Part shown: one piece after another, positions 44,650-52,332 of the stretch
How positions within the stretch are numbered: the first letter of the stretch is position 1
How the letters are laid out: the number at the start of each line of letters is the position of its first letter
Assembly (NCBI RefSeq): GCF_002929495.1
Contig: NZ_PJJJ01000030.1
Span: 114,414-178,413 of the forward strand
Direction: 5' to 3'
DNA length: 64,000 nt
Origin: Cryobacterium sp. Y82
Lineage (GTDB): Bacteria > Actinomycetota > Actinomycetes > Actinomycetales > Microbacteriaceae
Notes under the pieces: generated by a model
Databases searched by the model: none
Seen by the model: the letters and a program-made list of their open reading frames with translations, nothing else
Told to the model about the DNA's origin: nothing
Translations under genes and position numbers: made by a program

Positions 44650-44887
44650 CTAATTAGAGAAGTTGTTATTAGACCCGATCGGGAGGTCAATGTCGATAAC
44701 CGTGCTGTGAACAATCACGGGTCGATTCCGCTCGTCGAGTTGAAGTGACGGCACTGTGTAAGTGATGCGGTACCGTTCTGGCGGGCACGGTGCCGATAGG
44801 ATCAATCCGCACTGATGCGTGAGCGTCAAAGCGGTGACGAAGCTGCTCGTAGTCCGCCGCCAATCGGCGCATTCGTGGACTGGTCAT
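44650..44887 (-). pseudogene. E2-like ubiquitin-conjugating protein remnant (frameshifted, truncated)
   Basis: Starts MTSPRMRRLAADYEQLRHRF at ATG 44887 and runs to GTVP. There a one-base shift near 44775-44790 moves the frame; the continuation reads PERYRITYTVPSLQLDERNR, then PVIVHSTVIDIDLP, before degenerate sequence and a stop at 44650. The pattern (helix, then three beta strands) is the N-terminal half of the E2/UBC fold as found in bacterial ubiquitin-like conjugation operons. The second half with the catalytic cysteine is missing. Its ATG overlaps the stop codon of the RING-like gene (ATGA). Confidence 0.65.
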
Positions 44888-45162
44888 TGGACCCCCGGGA
44901 ACTTGATCATGTCGGGAGAATTGGCGCAGCCATACGTGGTGCAGCCTTCAAATTCATTCCAACAGTCGACCTGGTGGAAGACGCCGCGGGCCTCGCAGCG
45001 TGGCCCGGGCTTCCGGTTCACGGCACCGGAGCAATAGGCACAGACAGCCGTCTCATCGGACCGCTCGTCGCGTGGGACAGCGTTGAGATTTCGTCGGGCA
45101 TCACGATCGCCGCCGGCATGCCAGCCAGATGGCTTTCGGTCGGATCTGACCCGAGCCCAGCG
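44884..45162 (-). pseudogene. RING-like zinc-binding protein remnant of a ubiquitin-like locus
   Basis: The frame is open from 45162 to a stop at 44884 and contains CAYCSGAVNRKPGPRCEARG, then VFHQVDCWNEFEGCTTYGC. The order C-x2-C, C, H-x3-CW, GC, GC is the binuclear treble-clef (RING-like) pattern that accompanies E2-like proteins in bacterial ubiquitin-like operons. There is no start codon in frame after the upstream stop at 45163-45165, so the 5' end is lost or shifted. The four-base overlap with the E2-like start keeps the original operon junction. Confidence 0.6.
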
Positions 45163-45498
45163 TCATCGATCATCCCGCTCGCCCTCTCCCGGCACGCTCC
45201 TAGAGACTAATACCGCTTATCCTAATCGGCACATCGGCGCCATCACGCAGGAGAAATACGCAGTAACGCCCCCCGAACGGGACTAAAACGTGTTTCCGGT
45301 ATGAAGGGTTTCTCGACCAAATTCGAGATCATGGAGCGACAAGTCGAAACTTTCGAGAGTCGGATTCGCGAGGGATCATGGACTGAATCCGTGGCTAAAT
45401 CACAGGCTAAGTAATGCTCCAAACACGATTCAGAGCGAGAACGCCGGAACGGCATCATCGTTAGCCTGGAATGACCTCACACCTATGTCGTTACTACC
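45163..45498. other. Stretch upstream of the RING-like remnant, nothing recognised
   Basis: 336 bases, AT-richer than the core. Short frames on both strands show no family pattern. If the lost locus had further genes (E1, JAB protease or ubiquitin-like protein), no trace is readable here. Confidence 0.5.
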
Positions 45499-45540
45499 CA
45501 GTCGTAGCAAGGCCTCTCGAATAAGCTGAAACACCCACTG
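45499..45540 (+). repeat. 42-base direct repeat, copy A
   Basis: Matches 47206-47247 at 39 of 42 positions (shared core CGAATAAGCTGAAACACCC). It ends with CACTG, which is also the start of the 120-base repeat. Confidence 0.85.
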
Positions 45541-45551
45541 TGGGTGTTTCA
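45527..45551. repeat. 12-base perfect inverted repeat at the junction of two repeats
   Basis: TGAAACACCCAC, one base, then GTGGGTGTTTCA. The left arm belongs to the 42-base repeat and the right arm to the 120-base repeat, so the palindrome exists only at this junction. Confidence 0.85.
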
Positions 45552-45655
45552 AGAAATTGATGATTCGTTTTCATGAAATCCAAGCGAACCGGCCGGTCGA
45601 TTAGAAATACTCGGCCGGCCTTCGGTTTTTAACGGTGTGTGCGGCACTCACTGGC
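45536..45655 (+). repeat. 120-base direct repeat, copy 2
   Basis: 94 percent identical by hand alignment to 34186-34305, including the terminator-like hairpin. It is not attached to a tRNA here. The pair marks the limits of an 11.35-kb segment. Confidence 0.9.
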
Positions 45656-46088
45656 AGTACTTCGTGTGGAGCCGGGCAAAAGTGGGCTGCAGGTGGAACT
45701 CGACGACGACTGGATCGACGCGCCATCCGTTTGAGCCTGCCGCTGGTGCCAGCCCGTAGAAAGCAAAATACGAGCACGCCATCACCGGGAGAACGACGGA
45801 TACCAGCCGTTTCATGAGTGTCTAAGCTACCCAACCATTCCTGACACCGAGAAGTCGTCGAGTGGGTCAGGAAACCTTGGCGATTGACCGAAAGTGTGGA
45901 CGCTGATCGTGCAGTTGCCACAACCGGTCTTGGTGGCTCTGACCCCGTTCCACAGGCACGGGGTCAGGACCACCAAAAAAAGACGAGACGCAACAGCAAG
46001 GTGTTGTTTGCTCCGCTATCTTGCCCCGGCGAGTACTTTCAGCACCGCTCGTAGTGGTGGCAGATCTGACAGATCTGGGCACTTTGCA
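45656..46088. other. Intergenic stretch with one hairpin
   Basis: 433 bases. At 45931-45975 TGGTGG..CTGACCCCG-type sequence pairs with its complement around an 11-base loop, with one bulge per arm, and is followed by seven A on the plus strand. The A run is on the wrong side for a terminator of either flanking gene. No gene is recognised. Confidence 0.5.
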
Positions 46089-46562
46089 TTATTTCGATGG
46101 TGGAACGGCACCCTCGATCGAAAGTTTGACTACAGGCCTGTCCCCGAGAGGTGCGTCGAGATCGATGAGTAGCGAGCCCTGAAACGCCAGGGCAGTGCAC
46201 GCTTCCGGCGCTTCCGGCAAGGTGCCAAGGATGAGCGCCACAGCGACTTCCGAATCGGTTTGCTCAGTGATTGCGCGCGTTCCGTAACACGCAGGATTTC
46301 CTCCGACGAAGAACACACGGACTTGGGTGTCCGAGACGTTCGCCGAATCCGTCCATGGCAGGACTCTTTCCTCGACGAGATCATCGCGTGGAATTTCATC
46401 TTCAGGTGCTGGACTGCCACTTGTAGAGGGAGCTGGCACTGCAGTGGAACCGCCCTCTTCGACCCCGAGCGAGTCGTCGGAGGGGTTTGTTGAGCAAGCA
46501 GAGGCTCCCAGCAGGCACACGGCTAAAAACGCTCCCGCCACGAGTCGTGTCGATCCCAACAA
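46089..46562 (-). CDS. Small predicted lipoprotein
   Basis: 157 residues from TTG 46562, with AGAGGA upstream. A signal peptide (VAGAFLAVCLLGASAC) ends in a lipobox-like sequence with the cysteine at about residue 23. A Ser/Pro/Thr/Glu-rich linker follows, then a compact domain with two cysteines (NPACYGTRAI, EACTAL). I do not recognise the domain. It begins 10 bases after the truncated protease gene, so the two were probably one transcript. Confidence 0.7.
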   Translation of the reverse strand: MLGSTRLVAGAFLAVCLLGASACSTNPSDDSLGVEEGGSTAVPAPSTSGSPAPEDEIPRDDLVEERVLPWTDSANVSDTQVRVFFVGGNPACYGTRAITEQTDSEVAVALILGTLPEAPEACTALAFQGSLLIDLDAPLGDRPVVKLSIEGAVPPSK

Positions 46563-46571
46563 ATCTGTCCT

Positions 46572-47063
46572 CTACCAATCTGCATCTGCGGATGCACACA
46601 TTGTCGGAATGTCACTTCTGAAGAACGGGCCGCTGATATAAGTAGTGCTGTCCGTTGGGCCAAATGAACTGACAGACTTTAGATTACCGAGCCCGGAATC
46701 GTTGCTGAAGTCCTTGAGCCAAGGACCTCCCGAGGCTCCGCCTCCAAAGTCGCATCCGCTGGTTGAATGAAATTTATAGTTGTCCACGCTGCGGGTTCCC
46801 GTGGTTCCCCAGCATGCCCAGATGACCTCGCCGTCGTCGAGATTTGCTGGGTATCCAAAAAGGGAGGCATCAAAGACGTACTCAGCACCCCCAGTGATAA
46901 GCCCATGACCGCCTACAGCGTTGACAACAGCCGATCCACCTTCGTTGGTCGTGGTCGTGACGACGGCGGCATCAGAGTTGAATCCACGGCCAGTCGCTCC
47001 GTAGGTGATCCAGTCGTTCATTGAGCAGAATCGCGCGCTGGTAGGTGGCTGGGCAGCATCCAC
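46572..47063 (-). pseudogene. Trypsin-like serine protease, N-terminally truncated
   Basis: 163 residues. The C-terminal part of an S1-type fold is clear: GGHGLITGG, FGYPANLDDGEVIWACWG, then CDFGGGASGGPWLKDF with the catalytic serine in GASGG, and a final SSFGPTDSTTYISGPFF. The segment with the catalytic histidine and aspartate, and any signal peptide, are missing; the frame is stopped just before GTG 47063. The gene is therefore a fragment. Related complete proteins are secreted peptidases of actinobacteria. Confidence 0.75.
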
Positions 47064-47461
47064 CGGTCAATGTGTCCCAGTCGGAGTGTCCAGCTCGAGA
47101 ATCCAATGTTCTAGAGGAAATTCGCGTGGTTGCGGAATAATTGTCGAAGCGCTGGAACGATTAAGTCCTAAGCCTGGAATGGTGAATCGGCGGGACAAAA
47201 CTGCACAGTCGTTGCAAGGCCTGCCGAATAAGCTGAAACACCCACTGCTGATGGGTGCGGAATGCCGCGCAATCCATGCGAACCGTCAGGGCCTTCGAGA
47301 AATCGGAGGCCCTGTGTCGTTAAGTAGCCATCGGCCCGCCTGCGGAGAGCGCTTGTCGCTGGCAATGTGACCTACCGCGTCATTGAACGACATCCCGGCG
47401 TGAGGGGCAAGTAGCCTTGCGGGGACGCTCCGGCAATTTGTCCGGACGAGAACGGATCACG
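47064..47461. other. Intergenic stretch at the right edge of the accessory region
   Basis: 398 bases. It contains repeat copy B (47206-47247) and a hairpin CAGGGCCT/AGGCCCTG at 47287-47314. The promoter for the cytochrome gene should be in the last 100 bases. Nothing else is recognised. Confidence 0.55.
47206..47247 (+). repeat. 42-base direct repeat, copy B
   Basis: Partner of 45499-45540 with three differences. After the shared CACTG it continues with unrelated sequence, so the 120-base repeat is not present here. Confidence 0.85.
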
Positions 47462-48415
47462 ATGACGACGGGTTCCTCCCGGCTGAGCTTGTTTCGTGCG
47501 AGCCGGCCGAACCGGTGGTTTCGGCTCGCCTGGATCGTGCCTGCCGTTCTCGTCACGCTGGCACTCTTGGTGCTCGCGGCAAACGAAATTCGTGGCCTGC
47601 CGCCGGTCGAATCGTTCACGCGTGGCTATCCCGGTGTCTCGACGCATCCCGCCGCCACCCCGGTTGGAATACCGGCCTGGCTGGCCTGGCAGCACGGCCT
47701 GAATGCCGTCTTTATTCTGTTCGTGATTCGTACCGGCTGGCAGGTGCGCACGACCAAACCCCCGTCCGTGTTCTGGACGCGCACGAACTCAGGGTTGTTC
47801 CGCACGAAGAATCCTCCGATTCGAATCACTCTGAACCTCTGGCAACACATTGTCTTTGACACCCTCTGGGTCGTCAACGGCGTCCTCTTTTATGTTCTGT
47901 TGTTTGCGACCGGTCAATGGCTGCGCCTGGTTCCTACCAACTGGGACGTCTTTCCTAACGCGGTGTCGGCCGGCCTGCAGTATGCCTCGCTCAATTGGCC
48001 GACCGACTCGGGCTGGGTGCACTACAACGCCCTCCAGCTGCTCAGTTACTTCGTTGTGGTGTTCATTGCGGCGCCGATCGCGCTCGTGACCGGCCTGCGC
48101 ATGTCACCGGGCCTCTCCGCCCGGTTCCGACGCCTTGATCGCGTCTTTCCCCTGCCCCTGGCGCGCAAGCTGCACTTCGCCGTGCTGATCTTCTTCGTGG
48201 CGTTCATTGTCGTTCACGTGACGCTCGTGCTCACGACCGGCGCTCGCGCAAACCTCAACCACATGTACGCCGCGCGCAATGATGACGGATGGACCGGCGT
48301 CTGGATCTTCGTCGCCGCGCTGCTGGTCACGGCTGGAATTTGGGCGGGCGCGCGCCCGGCGATCGTGCGTGCGATCGCGGCTCGCAGCGGCCGCATCATT
48401 CACCGCAAACGCTAA
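47462..48415 (+). CDS. Cytochrome b561/b-type membrane protein
   Basis: 317 residues with about five spans. Histidines suited to haem b ligation lie in spans (LAWQHGLN, LWQHIVF, RKLHFAVL and VVHVTLVL), the arrangement of b561-like or oxidoreductase-linked b-type cytochromes. An extracytoplasmic loop after the first span contains a short Gly/Pro-rich stretch. ATG 47462 was preferred over 47417 because the protein then begins MTTGSSRLS just before the first span, though its ribosome site is weak. No partner reductase is adjacent. Its end overlaps the convergent EI24 gene by four bases. Confidence 0.8.
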   Translation: MTTGSSRLSLFRASRPNRWFRLAWIVPAVLVTLALLVLAANEIRGLPPVESFTRGYPGVSTHPAATPVGIPAWLAWQHGLNAVFILFVIRTGWQVRTTKPPSVFWTRTNSGLFRTKNPPIRITLNLWQHIVFDTLWVVNGVLFYVLLFATGQWLRLVPTNWDVFPNAVSAGLQYASLNWPTDSGWVHYNALQLLSYFVVVFIAAPIALVTGLRMSPGLSARFRRLDRVFPLPLARKLHFAVLIFFVAFIVVHVTLVLTTGARANLNHMYAARNDDGWTGVWIFVAALLVTAGIWAGARPAIVRAIAARSGRIIHRKR

Positions 48416-49188
48416 CTCGCTTCGGGTCCAGGCGCGAGCACATCTCGGCTGAGCATGGCCGCGCCGGCCACCGCCGCGGGCATCACGATGACGGCCGCGC
48501 CCGGAATGAGGAACAACAGGTAGGTGAGCACACCGAAGCCGAGGCTGCGGGGGCGGCGCGCGCGCAGCATCCGTCGTCGCTGTTTCACGGTAAAGCCGCG
48601 GGCGTCGAAGGCGAAGCCGGTGAGTTCGAGCGTCAGGATCCAGCCGCCGAACAGCGCCCCGAGAACGAGCGCGAGCAGTTGGCCGAGCCCGGGAATCAGG
48701 CTACAAACCAAAAGCAGCAGAGCCACCCCGACGGCGAGACCGACCAGTCGCACGGCGTCGGCTACGGACCGCAGAATGCCGCGCGGGACTTCGACCGGCG
48801 CATCGCCGAGGCGGGTTTCGACCGCGCGCCAGATGCGCTCATAGAAAGGGTCGCCGACTGCGAGTGTTACGGCCACGAACGTGTACGCCAATAAGAGGAT
48901 GCCGGCAGCCGCGACCGCCGCGGCGGCCACCACCCGCATACCCGTGCGCCACGGCTCTCCCCAGCCGCTTGCGAACGGACTGATGGCCACGGTGATGGCC
49001 TCCAGGTTGATGAGCAGCACCACGATGCCGGCGAGATAGGCAATGCCGACGATGAACGCCGGCAGGGCGCCGAGCAGCATGAGGCGCGGTGACGTGATCC
49101 ACATTTTGAGGCCGCGACCGAGAAAACCGGCGCCGGCGAGGAACTCGCGGGTCGCGGTGGGTCGGGCCGAGGAGGAACGGGGCGGCAT
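48412..49188 (-). CDS. EI24/CysZ-family membrane protein
   Basis: 258 residues with about five to six spans. The EI24 pattern is seen in GAGFLGRGLKMWITSPRLML at the start, GDPFYERIWRAVE in the middle and PGLGQLLALVLGALFGGWIL. Family members include sulfate transport protein CysZ; the role in actinobacteria is not established. It follows the lipoprotein gene on the same strand with a 9-base gap. Confidence 0.88.
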   Translation of the reverse strand: MPPRSSSARPTATREFLAGAGFLGRGLKMWITSPRLMLLGALPAFIVGIAYLAGIVVLLINLEAITVAISPFASGWGEPWRTGMRVVAAAAVAAAGILLLAYTFVAVTLAVGDPFYERIWRAVETRLGDAPVEVPRGILRSVADAVRLVGLAVGVALLLLVCSLIPGLGQLLALVLGALFGGWILTLELTGFAFDARGFTVKQRRRMLRARRPRSLGFGVLTYLLFLIPGAAVIVMPAAVAGAAMLSRDVLAPGPEAS

Positions 49189-49197
49189 TCGAAAACC

Positions 49198-50619
49198 CTA
49201 TCTTGCCGGTGCTGCGTTCCACGCGGCGATGAAGGCGTCCGTGAGGACCGGGTCGGTGTCATCGAATTCGCTGTTCGGCGACAAAACGGTAAGAGGCGAG
49301 GTCGCCTCGAACCGTAGCCGAAAGTCGTTGGTCTCCAGGTCGACGGTGATTCCGTACGCGATCGCCCGCTTCGCGAGGGGCGCGAACTCGGCGAGACCAG
49401 CGGTATTCTGGACGACCACTTCGTGCTCGTCGGCGATGCTCCTCACACTCGTGACGAAATCGTCGGCCAGAAGGGCATTCGCCGTGGTCATGGCACTCTG
49501 CCGATCAAGGTAGTCGGTGTTCGAAACGTAGAACGAGTGCACGGCAACCCTTGTCTCATAGCTGAGAAAATCCAGGGCGGCCACATCGGCGTTGTTCGCG
49601 AGAATCATGTCGACAGCCTGCGCAGTGGTGCCCATGTCGACGACGAAACGCAGACCGTTCGGGGACACTCCAATCTCGATGATTCCGGGGTAGTCGCCGA
49701 GCACATCCACGATGCGATTGGTGGCTGAGTAATCGCCTTCGTCCTGCAGGGTGACCAGGTTCGAGGTGATCGTGACATTGCCGAGGGTCGCGTAGTCGGG
49801 CCGTGCGGCTATGAAGGCGGTGGCGGGTGCGACATCCGCTTGTTTTCGCAGTTTGAGACCGAATGCGATGGGCGATAAGCCGGCGCTGGCAAGATCAAAG
49901 GCCACGTTCGCGTCATGAAAGGCGCTAATGGCGGCGTCGGGCCGGATTCTGGGCTCGGATCCCGTCTCGCCGTACAAGTCGTCTCTGGTCAGGTCGCTGC
50001 CGGACATCTCGAAGGCGGCCGTTGGATCTGCCGCGAATAATTCTGCTGGGTCGAAGAACGGGTAGTTGGCCAGGAGGGTGTCGGCCTGGTCGTAGGCCGC
50101 GACGAGCTGGTCGGCGCCGAGCGCAGTCACGCTCACCCTGAACTCGCCGATCGCTGCGCCGACGATGGTGTCGGCGGCGCGCAGGTCGGCGTACAACCCG
50201 AGTAGCTGGTCGTTGTCGGTGCGCACGGCCGTTACGGCGAGGCCGAACGCGCCAGTTTCGAGCACGATGGGTGACCACTGCACGAGCTTCTTGTGCTCAT
50301 CGATGTACTGGCCGATGAGGTCGGTCAGTTCGCGCAGCCGTTCGTCGGAGACATCGTCGTCGAGAGTGACGGTGGCGTCCACCGAGCCGGAGAAAGGAAG
50401 GGTGTTGTTCACTAAGAGACCGACCTCGGCGACGTCGGATTCACTCGAAATGAAGGTCTTGAAGTCAACACCCGCAGCGCTGCCGGCGTTGATCGGGCCG
50501 CAGCCGCTCAGCACGGTGATCGTGACGATGACGACGGCCATCGCGGTCAGGCAACGGCGGGCAGGTGCGAAGATGGTGTCCCGATCTGCTGGTGCGTGCC
50601 TCGGTTCTGTGCCCCGCAC
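49198..50619 (-). CDS. Predicted lipoprotein of unknown function
   Basis: 473 residues as drawn; a start at ATG 50541 would give a more usual signal peptide (MAVVIVTITVLSGC with the lipid-attachment cysteine). The mature part has no recognised family. It shows repeated alpha/beta units with similar phrases (VDATVTLDDDVSDERLRELT, LGNVTITSNLVTLQDEGDYS), suggesting two related halves of a BON-like or secretin-like fold; that is a visual impression only. It is divergent from the gene at 50657. Confidence 0.65.
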   Translation of the reverse strand: MRGTEPRHAPADRDTIFAPARRCLTAMAVVIVTITVLSGCGPINAGSAAGVDFKTFISSESDVAEVGLLVNNTLPFSGSVDATVTLDDDVSDERLRELTDLIGQYIDEHKKLVQWSPIVLETGAFGLAVTAVRTDNDQLLGLYADLRAADTIVGAAIGEFRVSVTALGADQLVAAYDQADTLLANYPFFDPAELFAADPTAAFEMSGSDLTRDDLYGETGSEPRIRPDAAISAFHDANVAFDLASAGLSPIAFGLKLRKQADVAPATAFIAARPDYATLGNVTITSNLVTLQDEGDYSATNRIVDVLGDYPGIIEIGVSPNGLRFVVDMGTTAQAVDMILANNADVAALDFLSYETRVAVHSFYVSNTDYLDRQSAMTTANALLADDFVTSVRSIADEHEVVVQNTAGLAEFAPLAKRAIAYGITVDLETNDFRLRFEATSPLTVLSPNSEFDDTDPVLTDAFIAAWNAAPAR

Positions 50620-50656
50620 CGGTATTCTCGAGGGTACACAGGGAGAGGGGGCATTC

Positions 50657-51292
50657 GTGACGCACGCGCATCCGCTGTACGTCGACGTTGAAGTGGCCTG
50701 CCTGTGCTGCCTCGCGCCGCAGCCCTTTCACTTCACCTCGCGCAGTGACCAGGTGGTCTGCTCGCTGTGCGTGCACCACATCGGGGCCGAGAAATCGGAA
50801 CGTCGCGATCTCGAGCACGTGCGGCTGTGGGCTGCTCGGTGGGCGGCGTCCGAGACCGCCCACGCCGAATACATGATCGAAACGGATGCCTTACTCGTCG
50901 CTAGAGACAACGACCTGACCGCGCTCCGCGATCAGGTCGGCGAGCTCAGCGCCGTCGTGGCCGGCCAGTTCACGGCGGGGATCGACGGGGTACGCGGCCT
51001 GCTGCAGAACGACCTGGTCAAGCGGGCCGAACGCAACACCGAGTTGGCTCACCGGCAGTTCGACTGGGCCATGGCCGGCATCTGGCGCATCGAAGCGCTG
51101 CACCACGACGCAGCGACGCAGAAGTGTTCCTGCGGGCGCACGGCCGGCAGCTGCGCAGAGAGCGCCGCGATCGACCCCCTGCGCCAGGCGCTGCGCGACT
51201 GGGAGAAGAAGAACCTGGGGCTGCTGCAGGCCGGCCGACGGCATGGACTGCCGGATGATCACCCCGCAGCGCTGGCCCAGCGTATCCGCTGA
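50657..51292 (+). CDS. Cysteine-rich hypothetical protein
   Basis: 211 residues from GTG 50657, with GGGAGAGGGG just upstream. The N-terminus holds paired cysteines (CLCCLAP, CSLC) that could bind zinc, the middle is a long helix (ARDNDLTALRDQVGELSAVV), and the C-terminal part has CSCGRTAGSC, a second possible metal site. I do not recognise the family; similar proteins occur in Microbacteriaceae as hypotheticals. The divergent gap to the lipoprotein gene is only 37 bases. Confidence 0.75.
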   Translation: MTHAHPLYVDVEVACLCCLAPQPFHFTSRSDQVVCSLCVHHIGAEKSERRDLEHVRLWAARWAASETAHAEYMIETDALLVARDNDLTALRDQVGELSAVVAGQFTAGIDGVRGLLQNDLVKRAERNTELAHRQFDWAMAGIWRIEALHHDAATQKCSCGRTAGSCAESAAIDPLRQALRDWEKKNLGLLQAGRRHGLPDDHPAALAQRIR

Positions 51293-51311
51293 ACTAAGCC
51301 AGCCGCACCAG

Positions 51312-52169
51312 CTAGTGCCCGATGGGCGCTGGCGTACCGAGCGGTGCGCGGCGCACGAGGAACGCCGCTGGAATTGCGAACAGCAAGATGATCGCGCCGC
51401 ACAGGAACGCATCGTGAATACCGGATGCCATCGCCAAGCCCTCGGAGACACCCTGCGTCATGAGAGTGGCCGACTGGGAGGTCATCACGGCGATGAACAG
51501 TGCGGTGCCGATGGCGCCGGCCAGCTGTTGGATGGTGCCGACAACGGCGCTGCCGTGGGAATACAGGTTCGGCGGGAGTGAGCCGAGGCCCGACGTGAAC
51601 AGCGGCGTGAACAGCATTGAGAGGCCGATGCTCATGCCGATGTGGGCTACCATGAGCATCCACGGTTCGGTGGTCTGCCCCATCAAGGTCATGGTCCAGA
51701 ACGCGGCGCTGACAATGATCGACCCGGGAACGAGCAGAATGGTCGGGCCGTGGCGGTTATAGATGCGGCCGACGAACGGCGCGAGCAGGCCCATGGTCAG
51801 CCTTCCAGGAAGCAGCAACAGCCCGGTGGAGAGTGCGGTCATGCCGAGCACGTTCTGCACGTAGAGCGGCAGCAGAATGATGGTGCCGAACAGGGCGATC
51901 ATGCTGATGCTGAGCATCGAGATCGAGACGGTGAACGTGCGCGAAGTGAACACGCGCAGATCGAGGAGGGCCCGATTGGCGCGCTGCAACTGCAGCTGAC
52001 GTAACACGAACAGGATGAGTGCGAACACGCCGATTCCGAGCGATAGCCAACCGACAGTGGCAGCCGCGCCGAGGTTGCTGAGACCGTAGACGAACCCGCC
52101 AAAGCCGAAGGCCGAGAGAATGACGGAGAGAACGTCGAGGGGAACCGTGCGCGGCGTCGTCACGTTCAT
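51312..52169 (-). pseudogene. DHA2-family drug transporter, N-terminal half missing
   Basis: 285 residues, beginning within what is normally the middle of a 14-span DHA2 (EmrB/QacA-like) transporter: PRTVPLDVLSVILSAFGFGG is the usual linker after span 6, and spans 7-14 follow intact (LYVQNVLGMTALSTGLLLLP, GTIQQLAGAIGTAL). The first 190 to 200 residues with the family motifs A and C are absent, and no signal of them lies upstream before the UvrA gene. It should not work as a transporter alone. Confidence 0.8.
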
Positions 52170-52332
52170 AACTGGTCCTGACGGTCGTCCGAAAAAGTTG
52201 ACGTGCGAGAACGAGGGGGGAGCCCGCCTCGTGAGTACCCCGGGCTGGCTCGCTGTGCACCTTCAGGTCCAGCGTTTTGCAGGGTGTGTATTATTCCGTC
52301 AGATCAAAATTGCGGCTCTATGAGCTGGGATT

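Noticed and set aside
44815..45210. 131-codon plus-strand frame
   Set aside because: It is opposite the RING-like and E2-like remnants. The minus-strand readings show clear zinc-ligand and E2-type patterns, and this frame does not.
45931..45975. Hairpin as a terminator for the lipoprotein gene or upstream genes
   Set aside because: The homopolymer after the stem is A on the plus strand and lies on the wrong side for the minus-strand genes.
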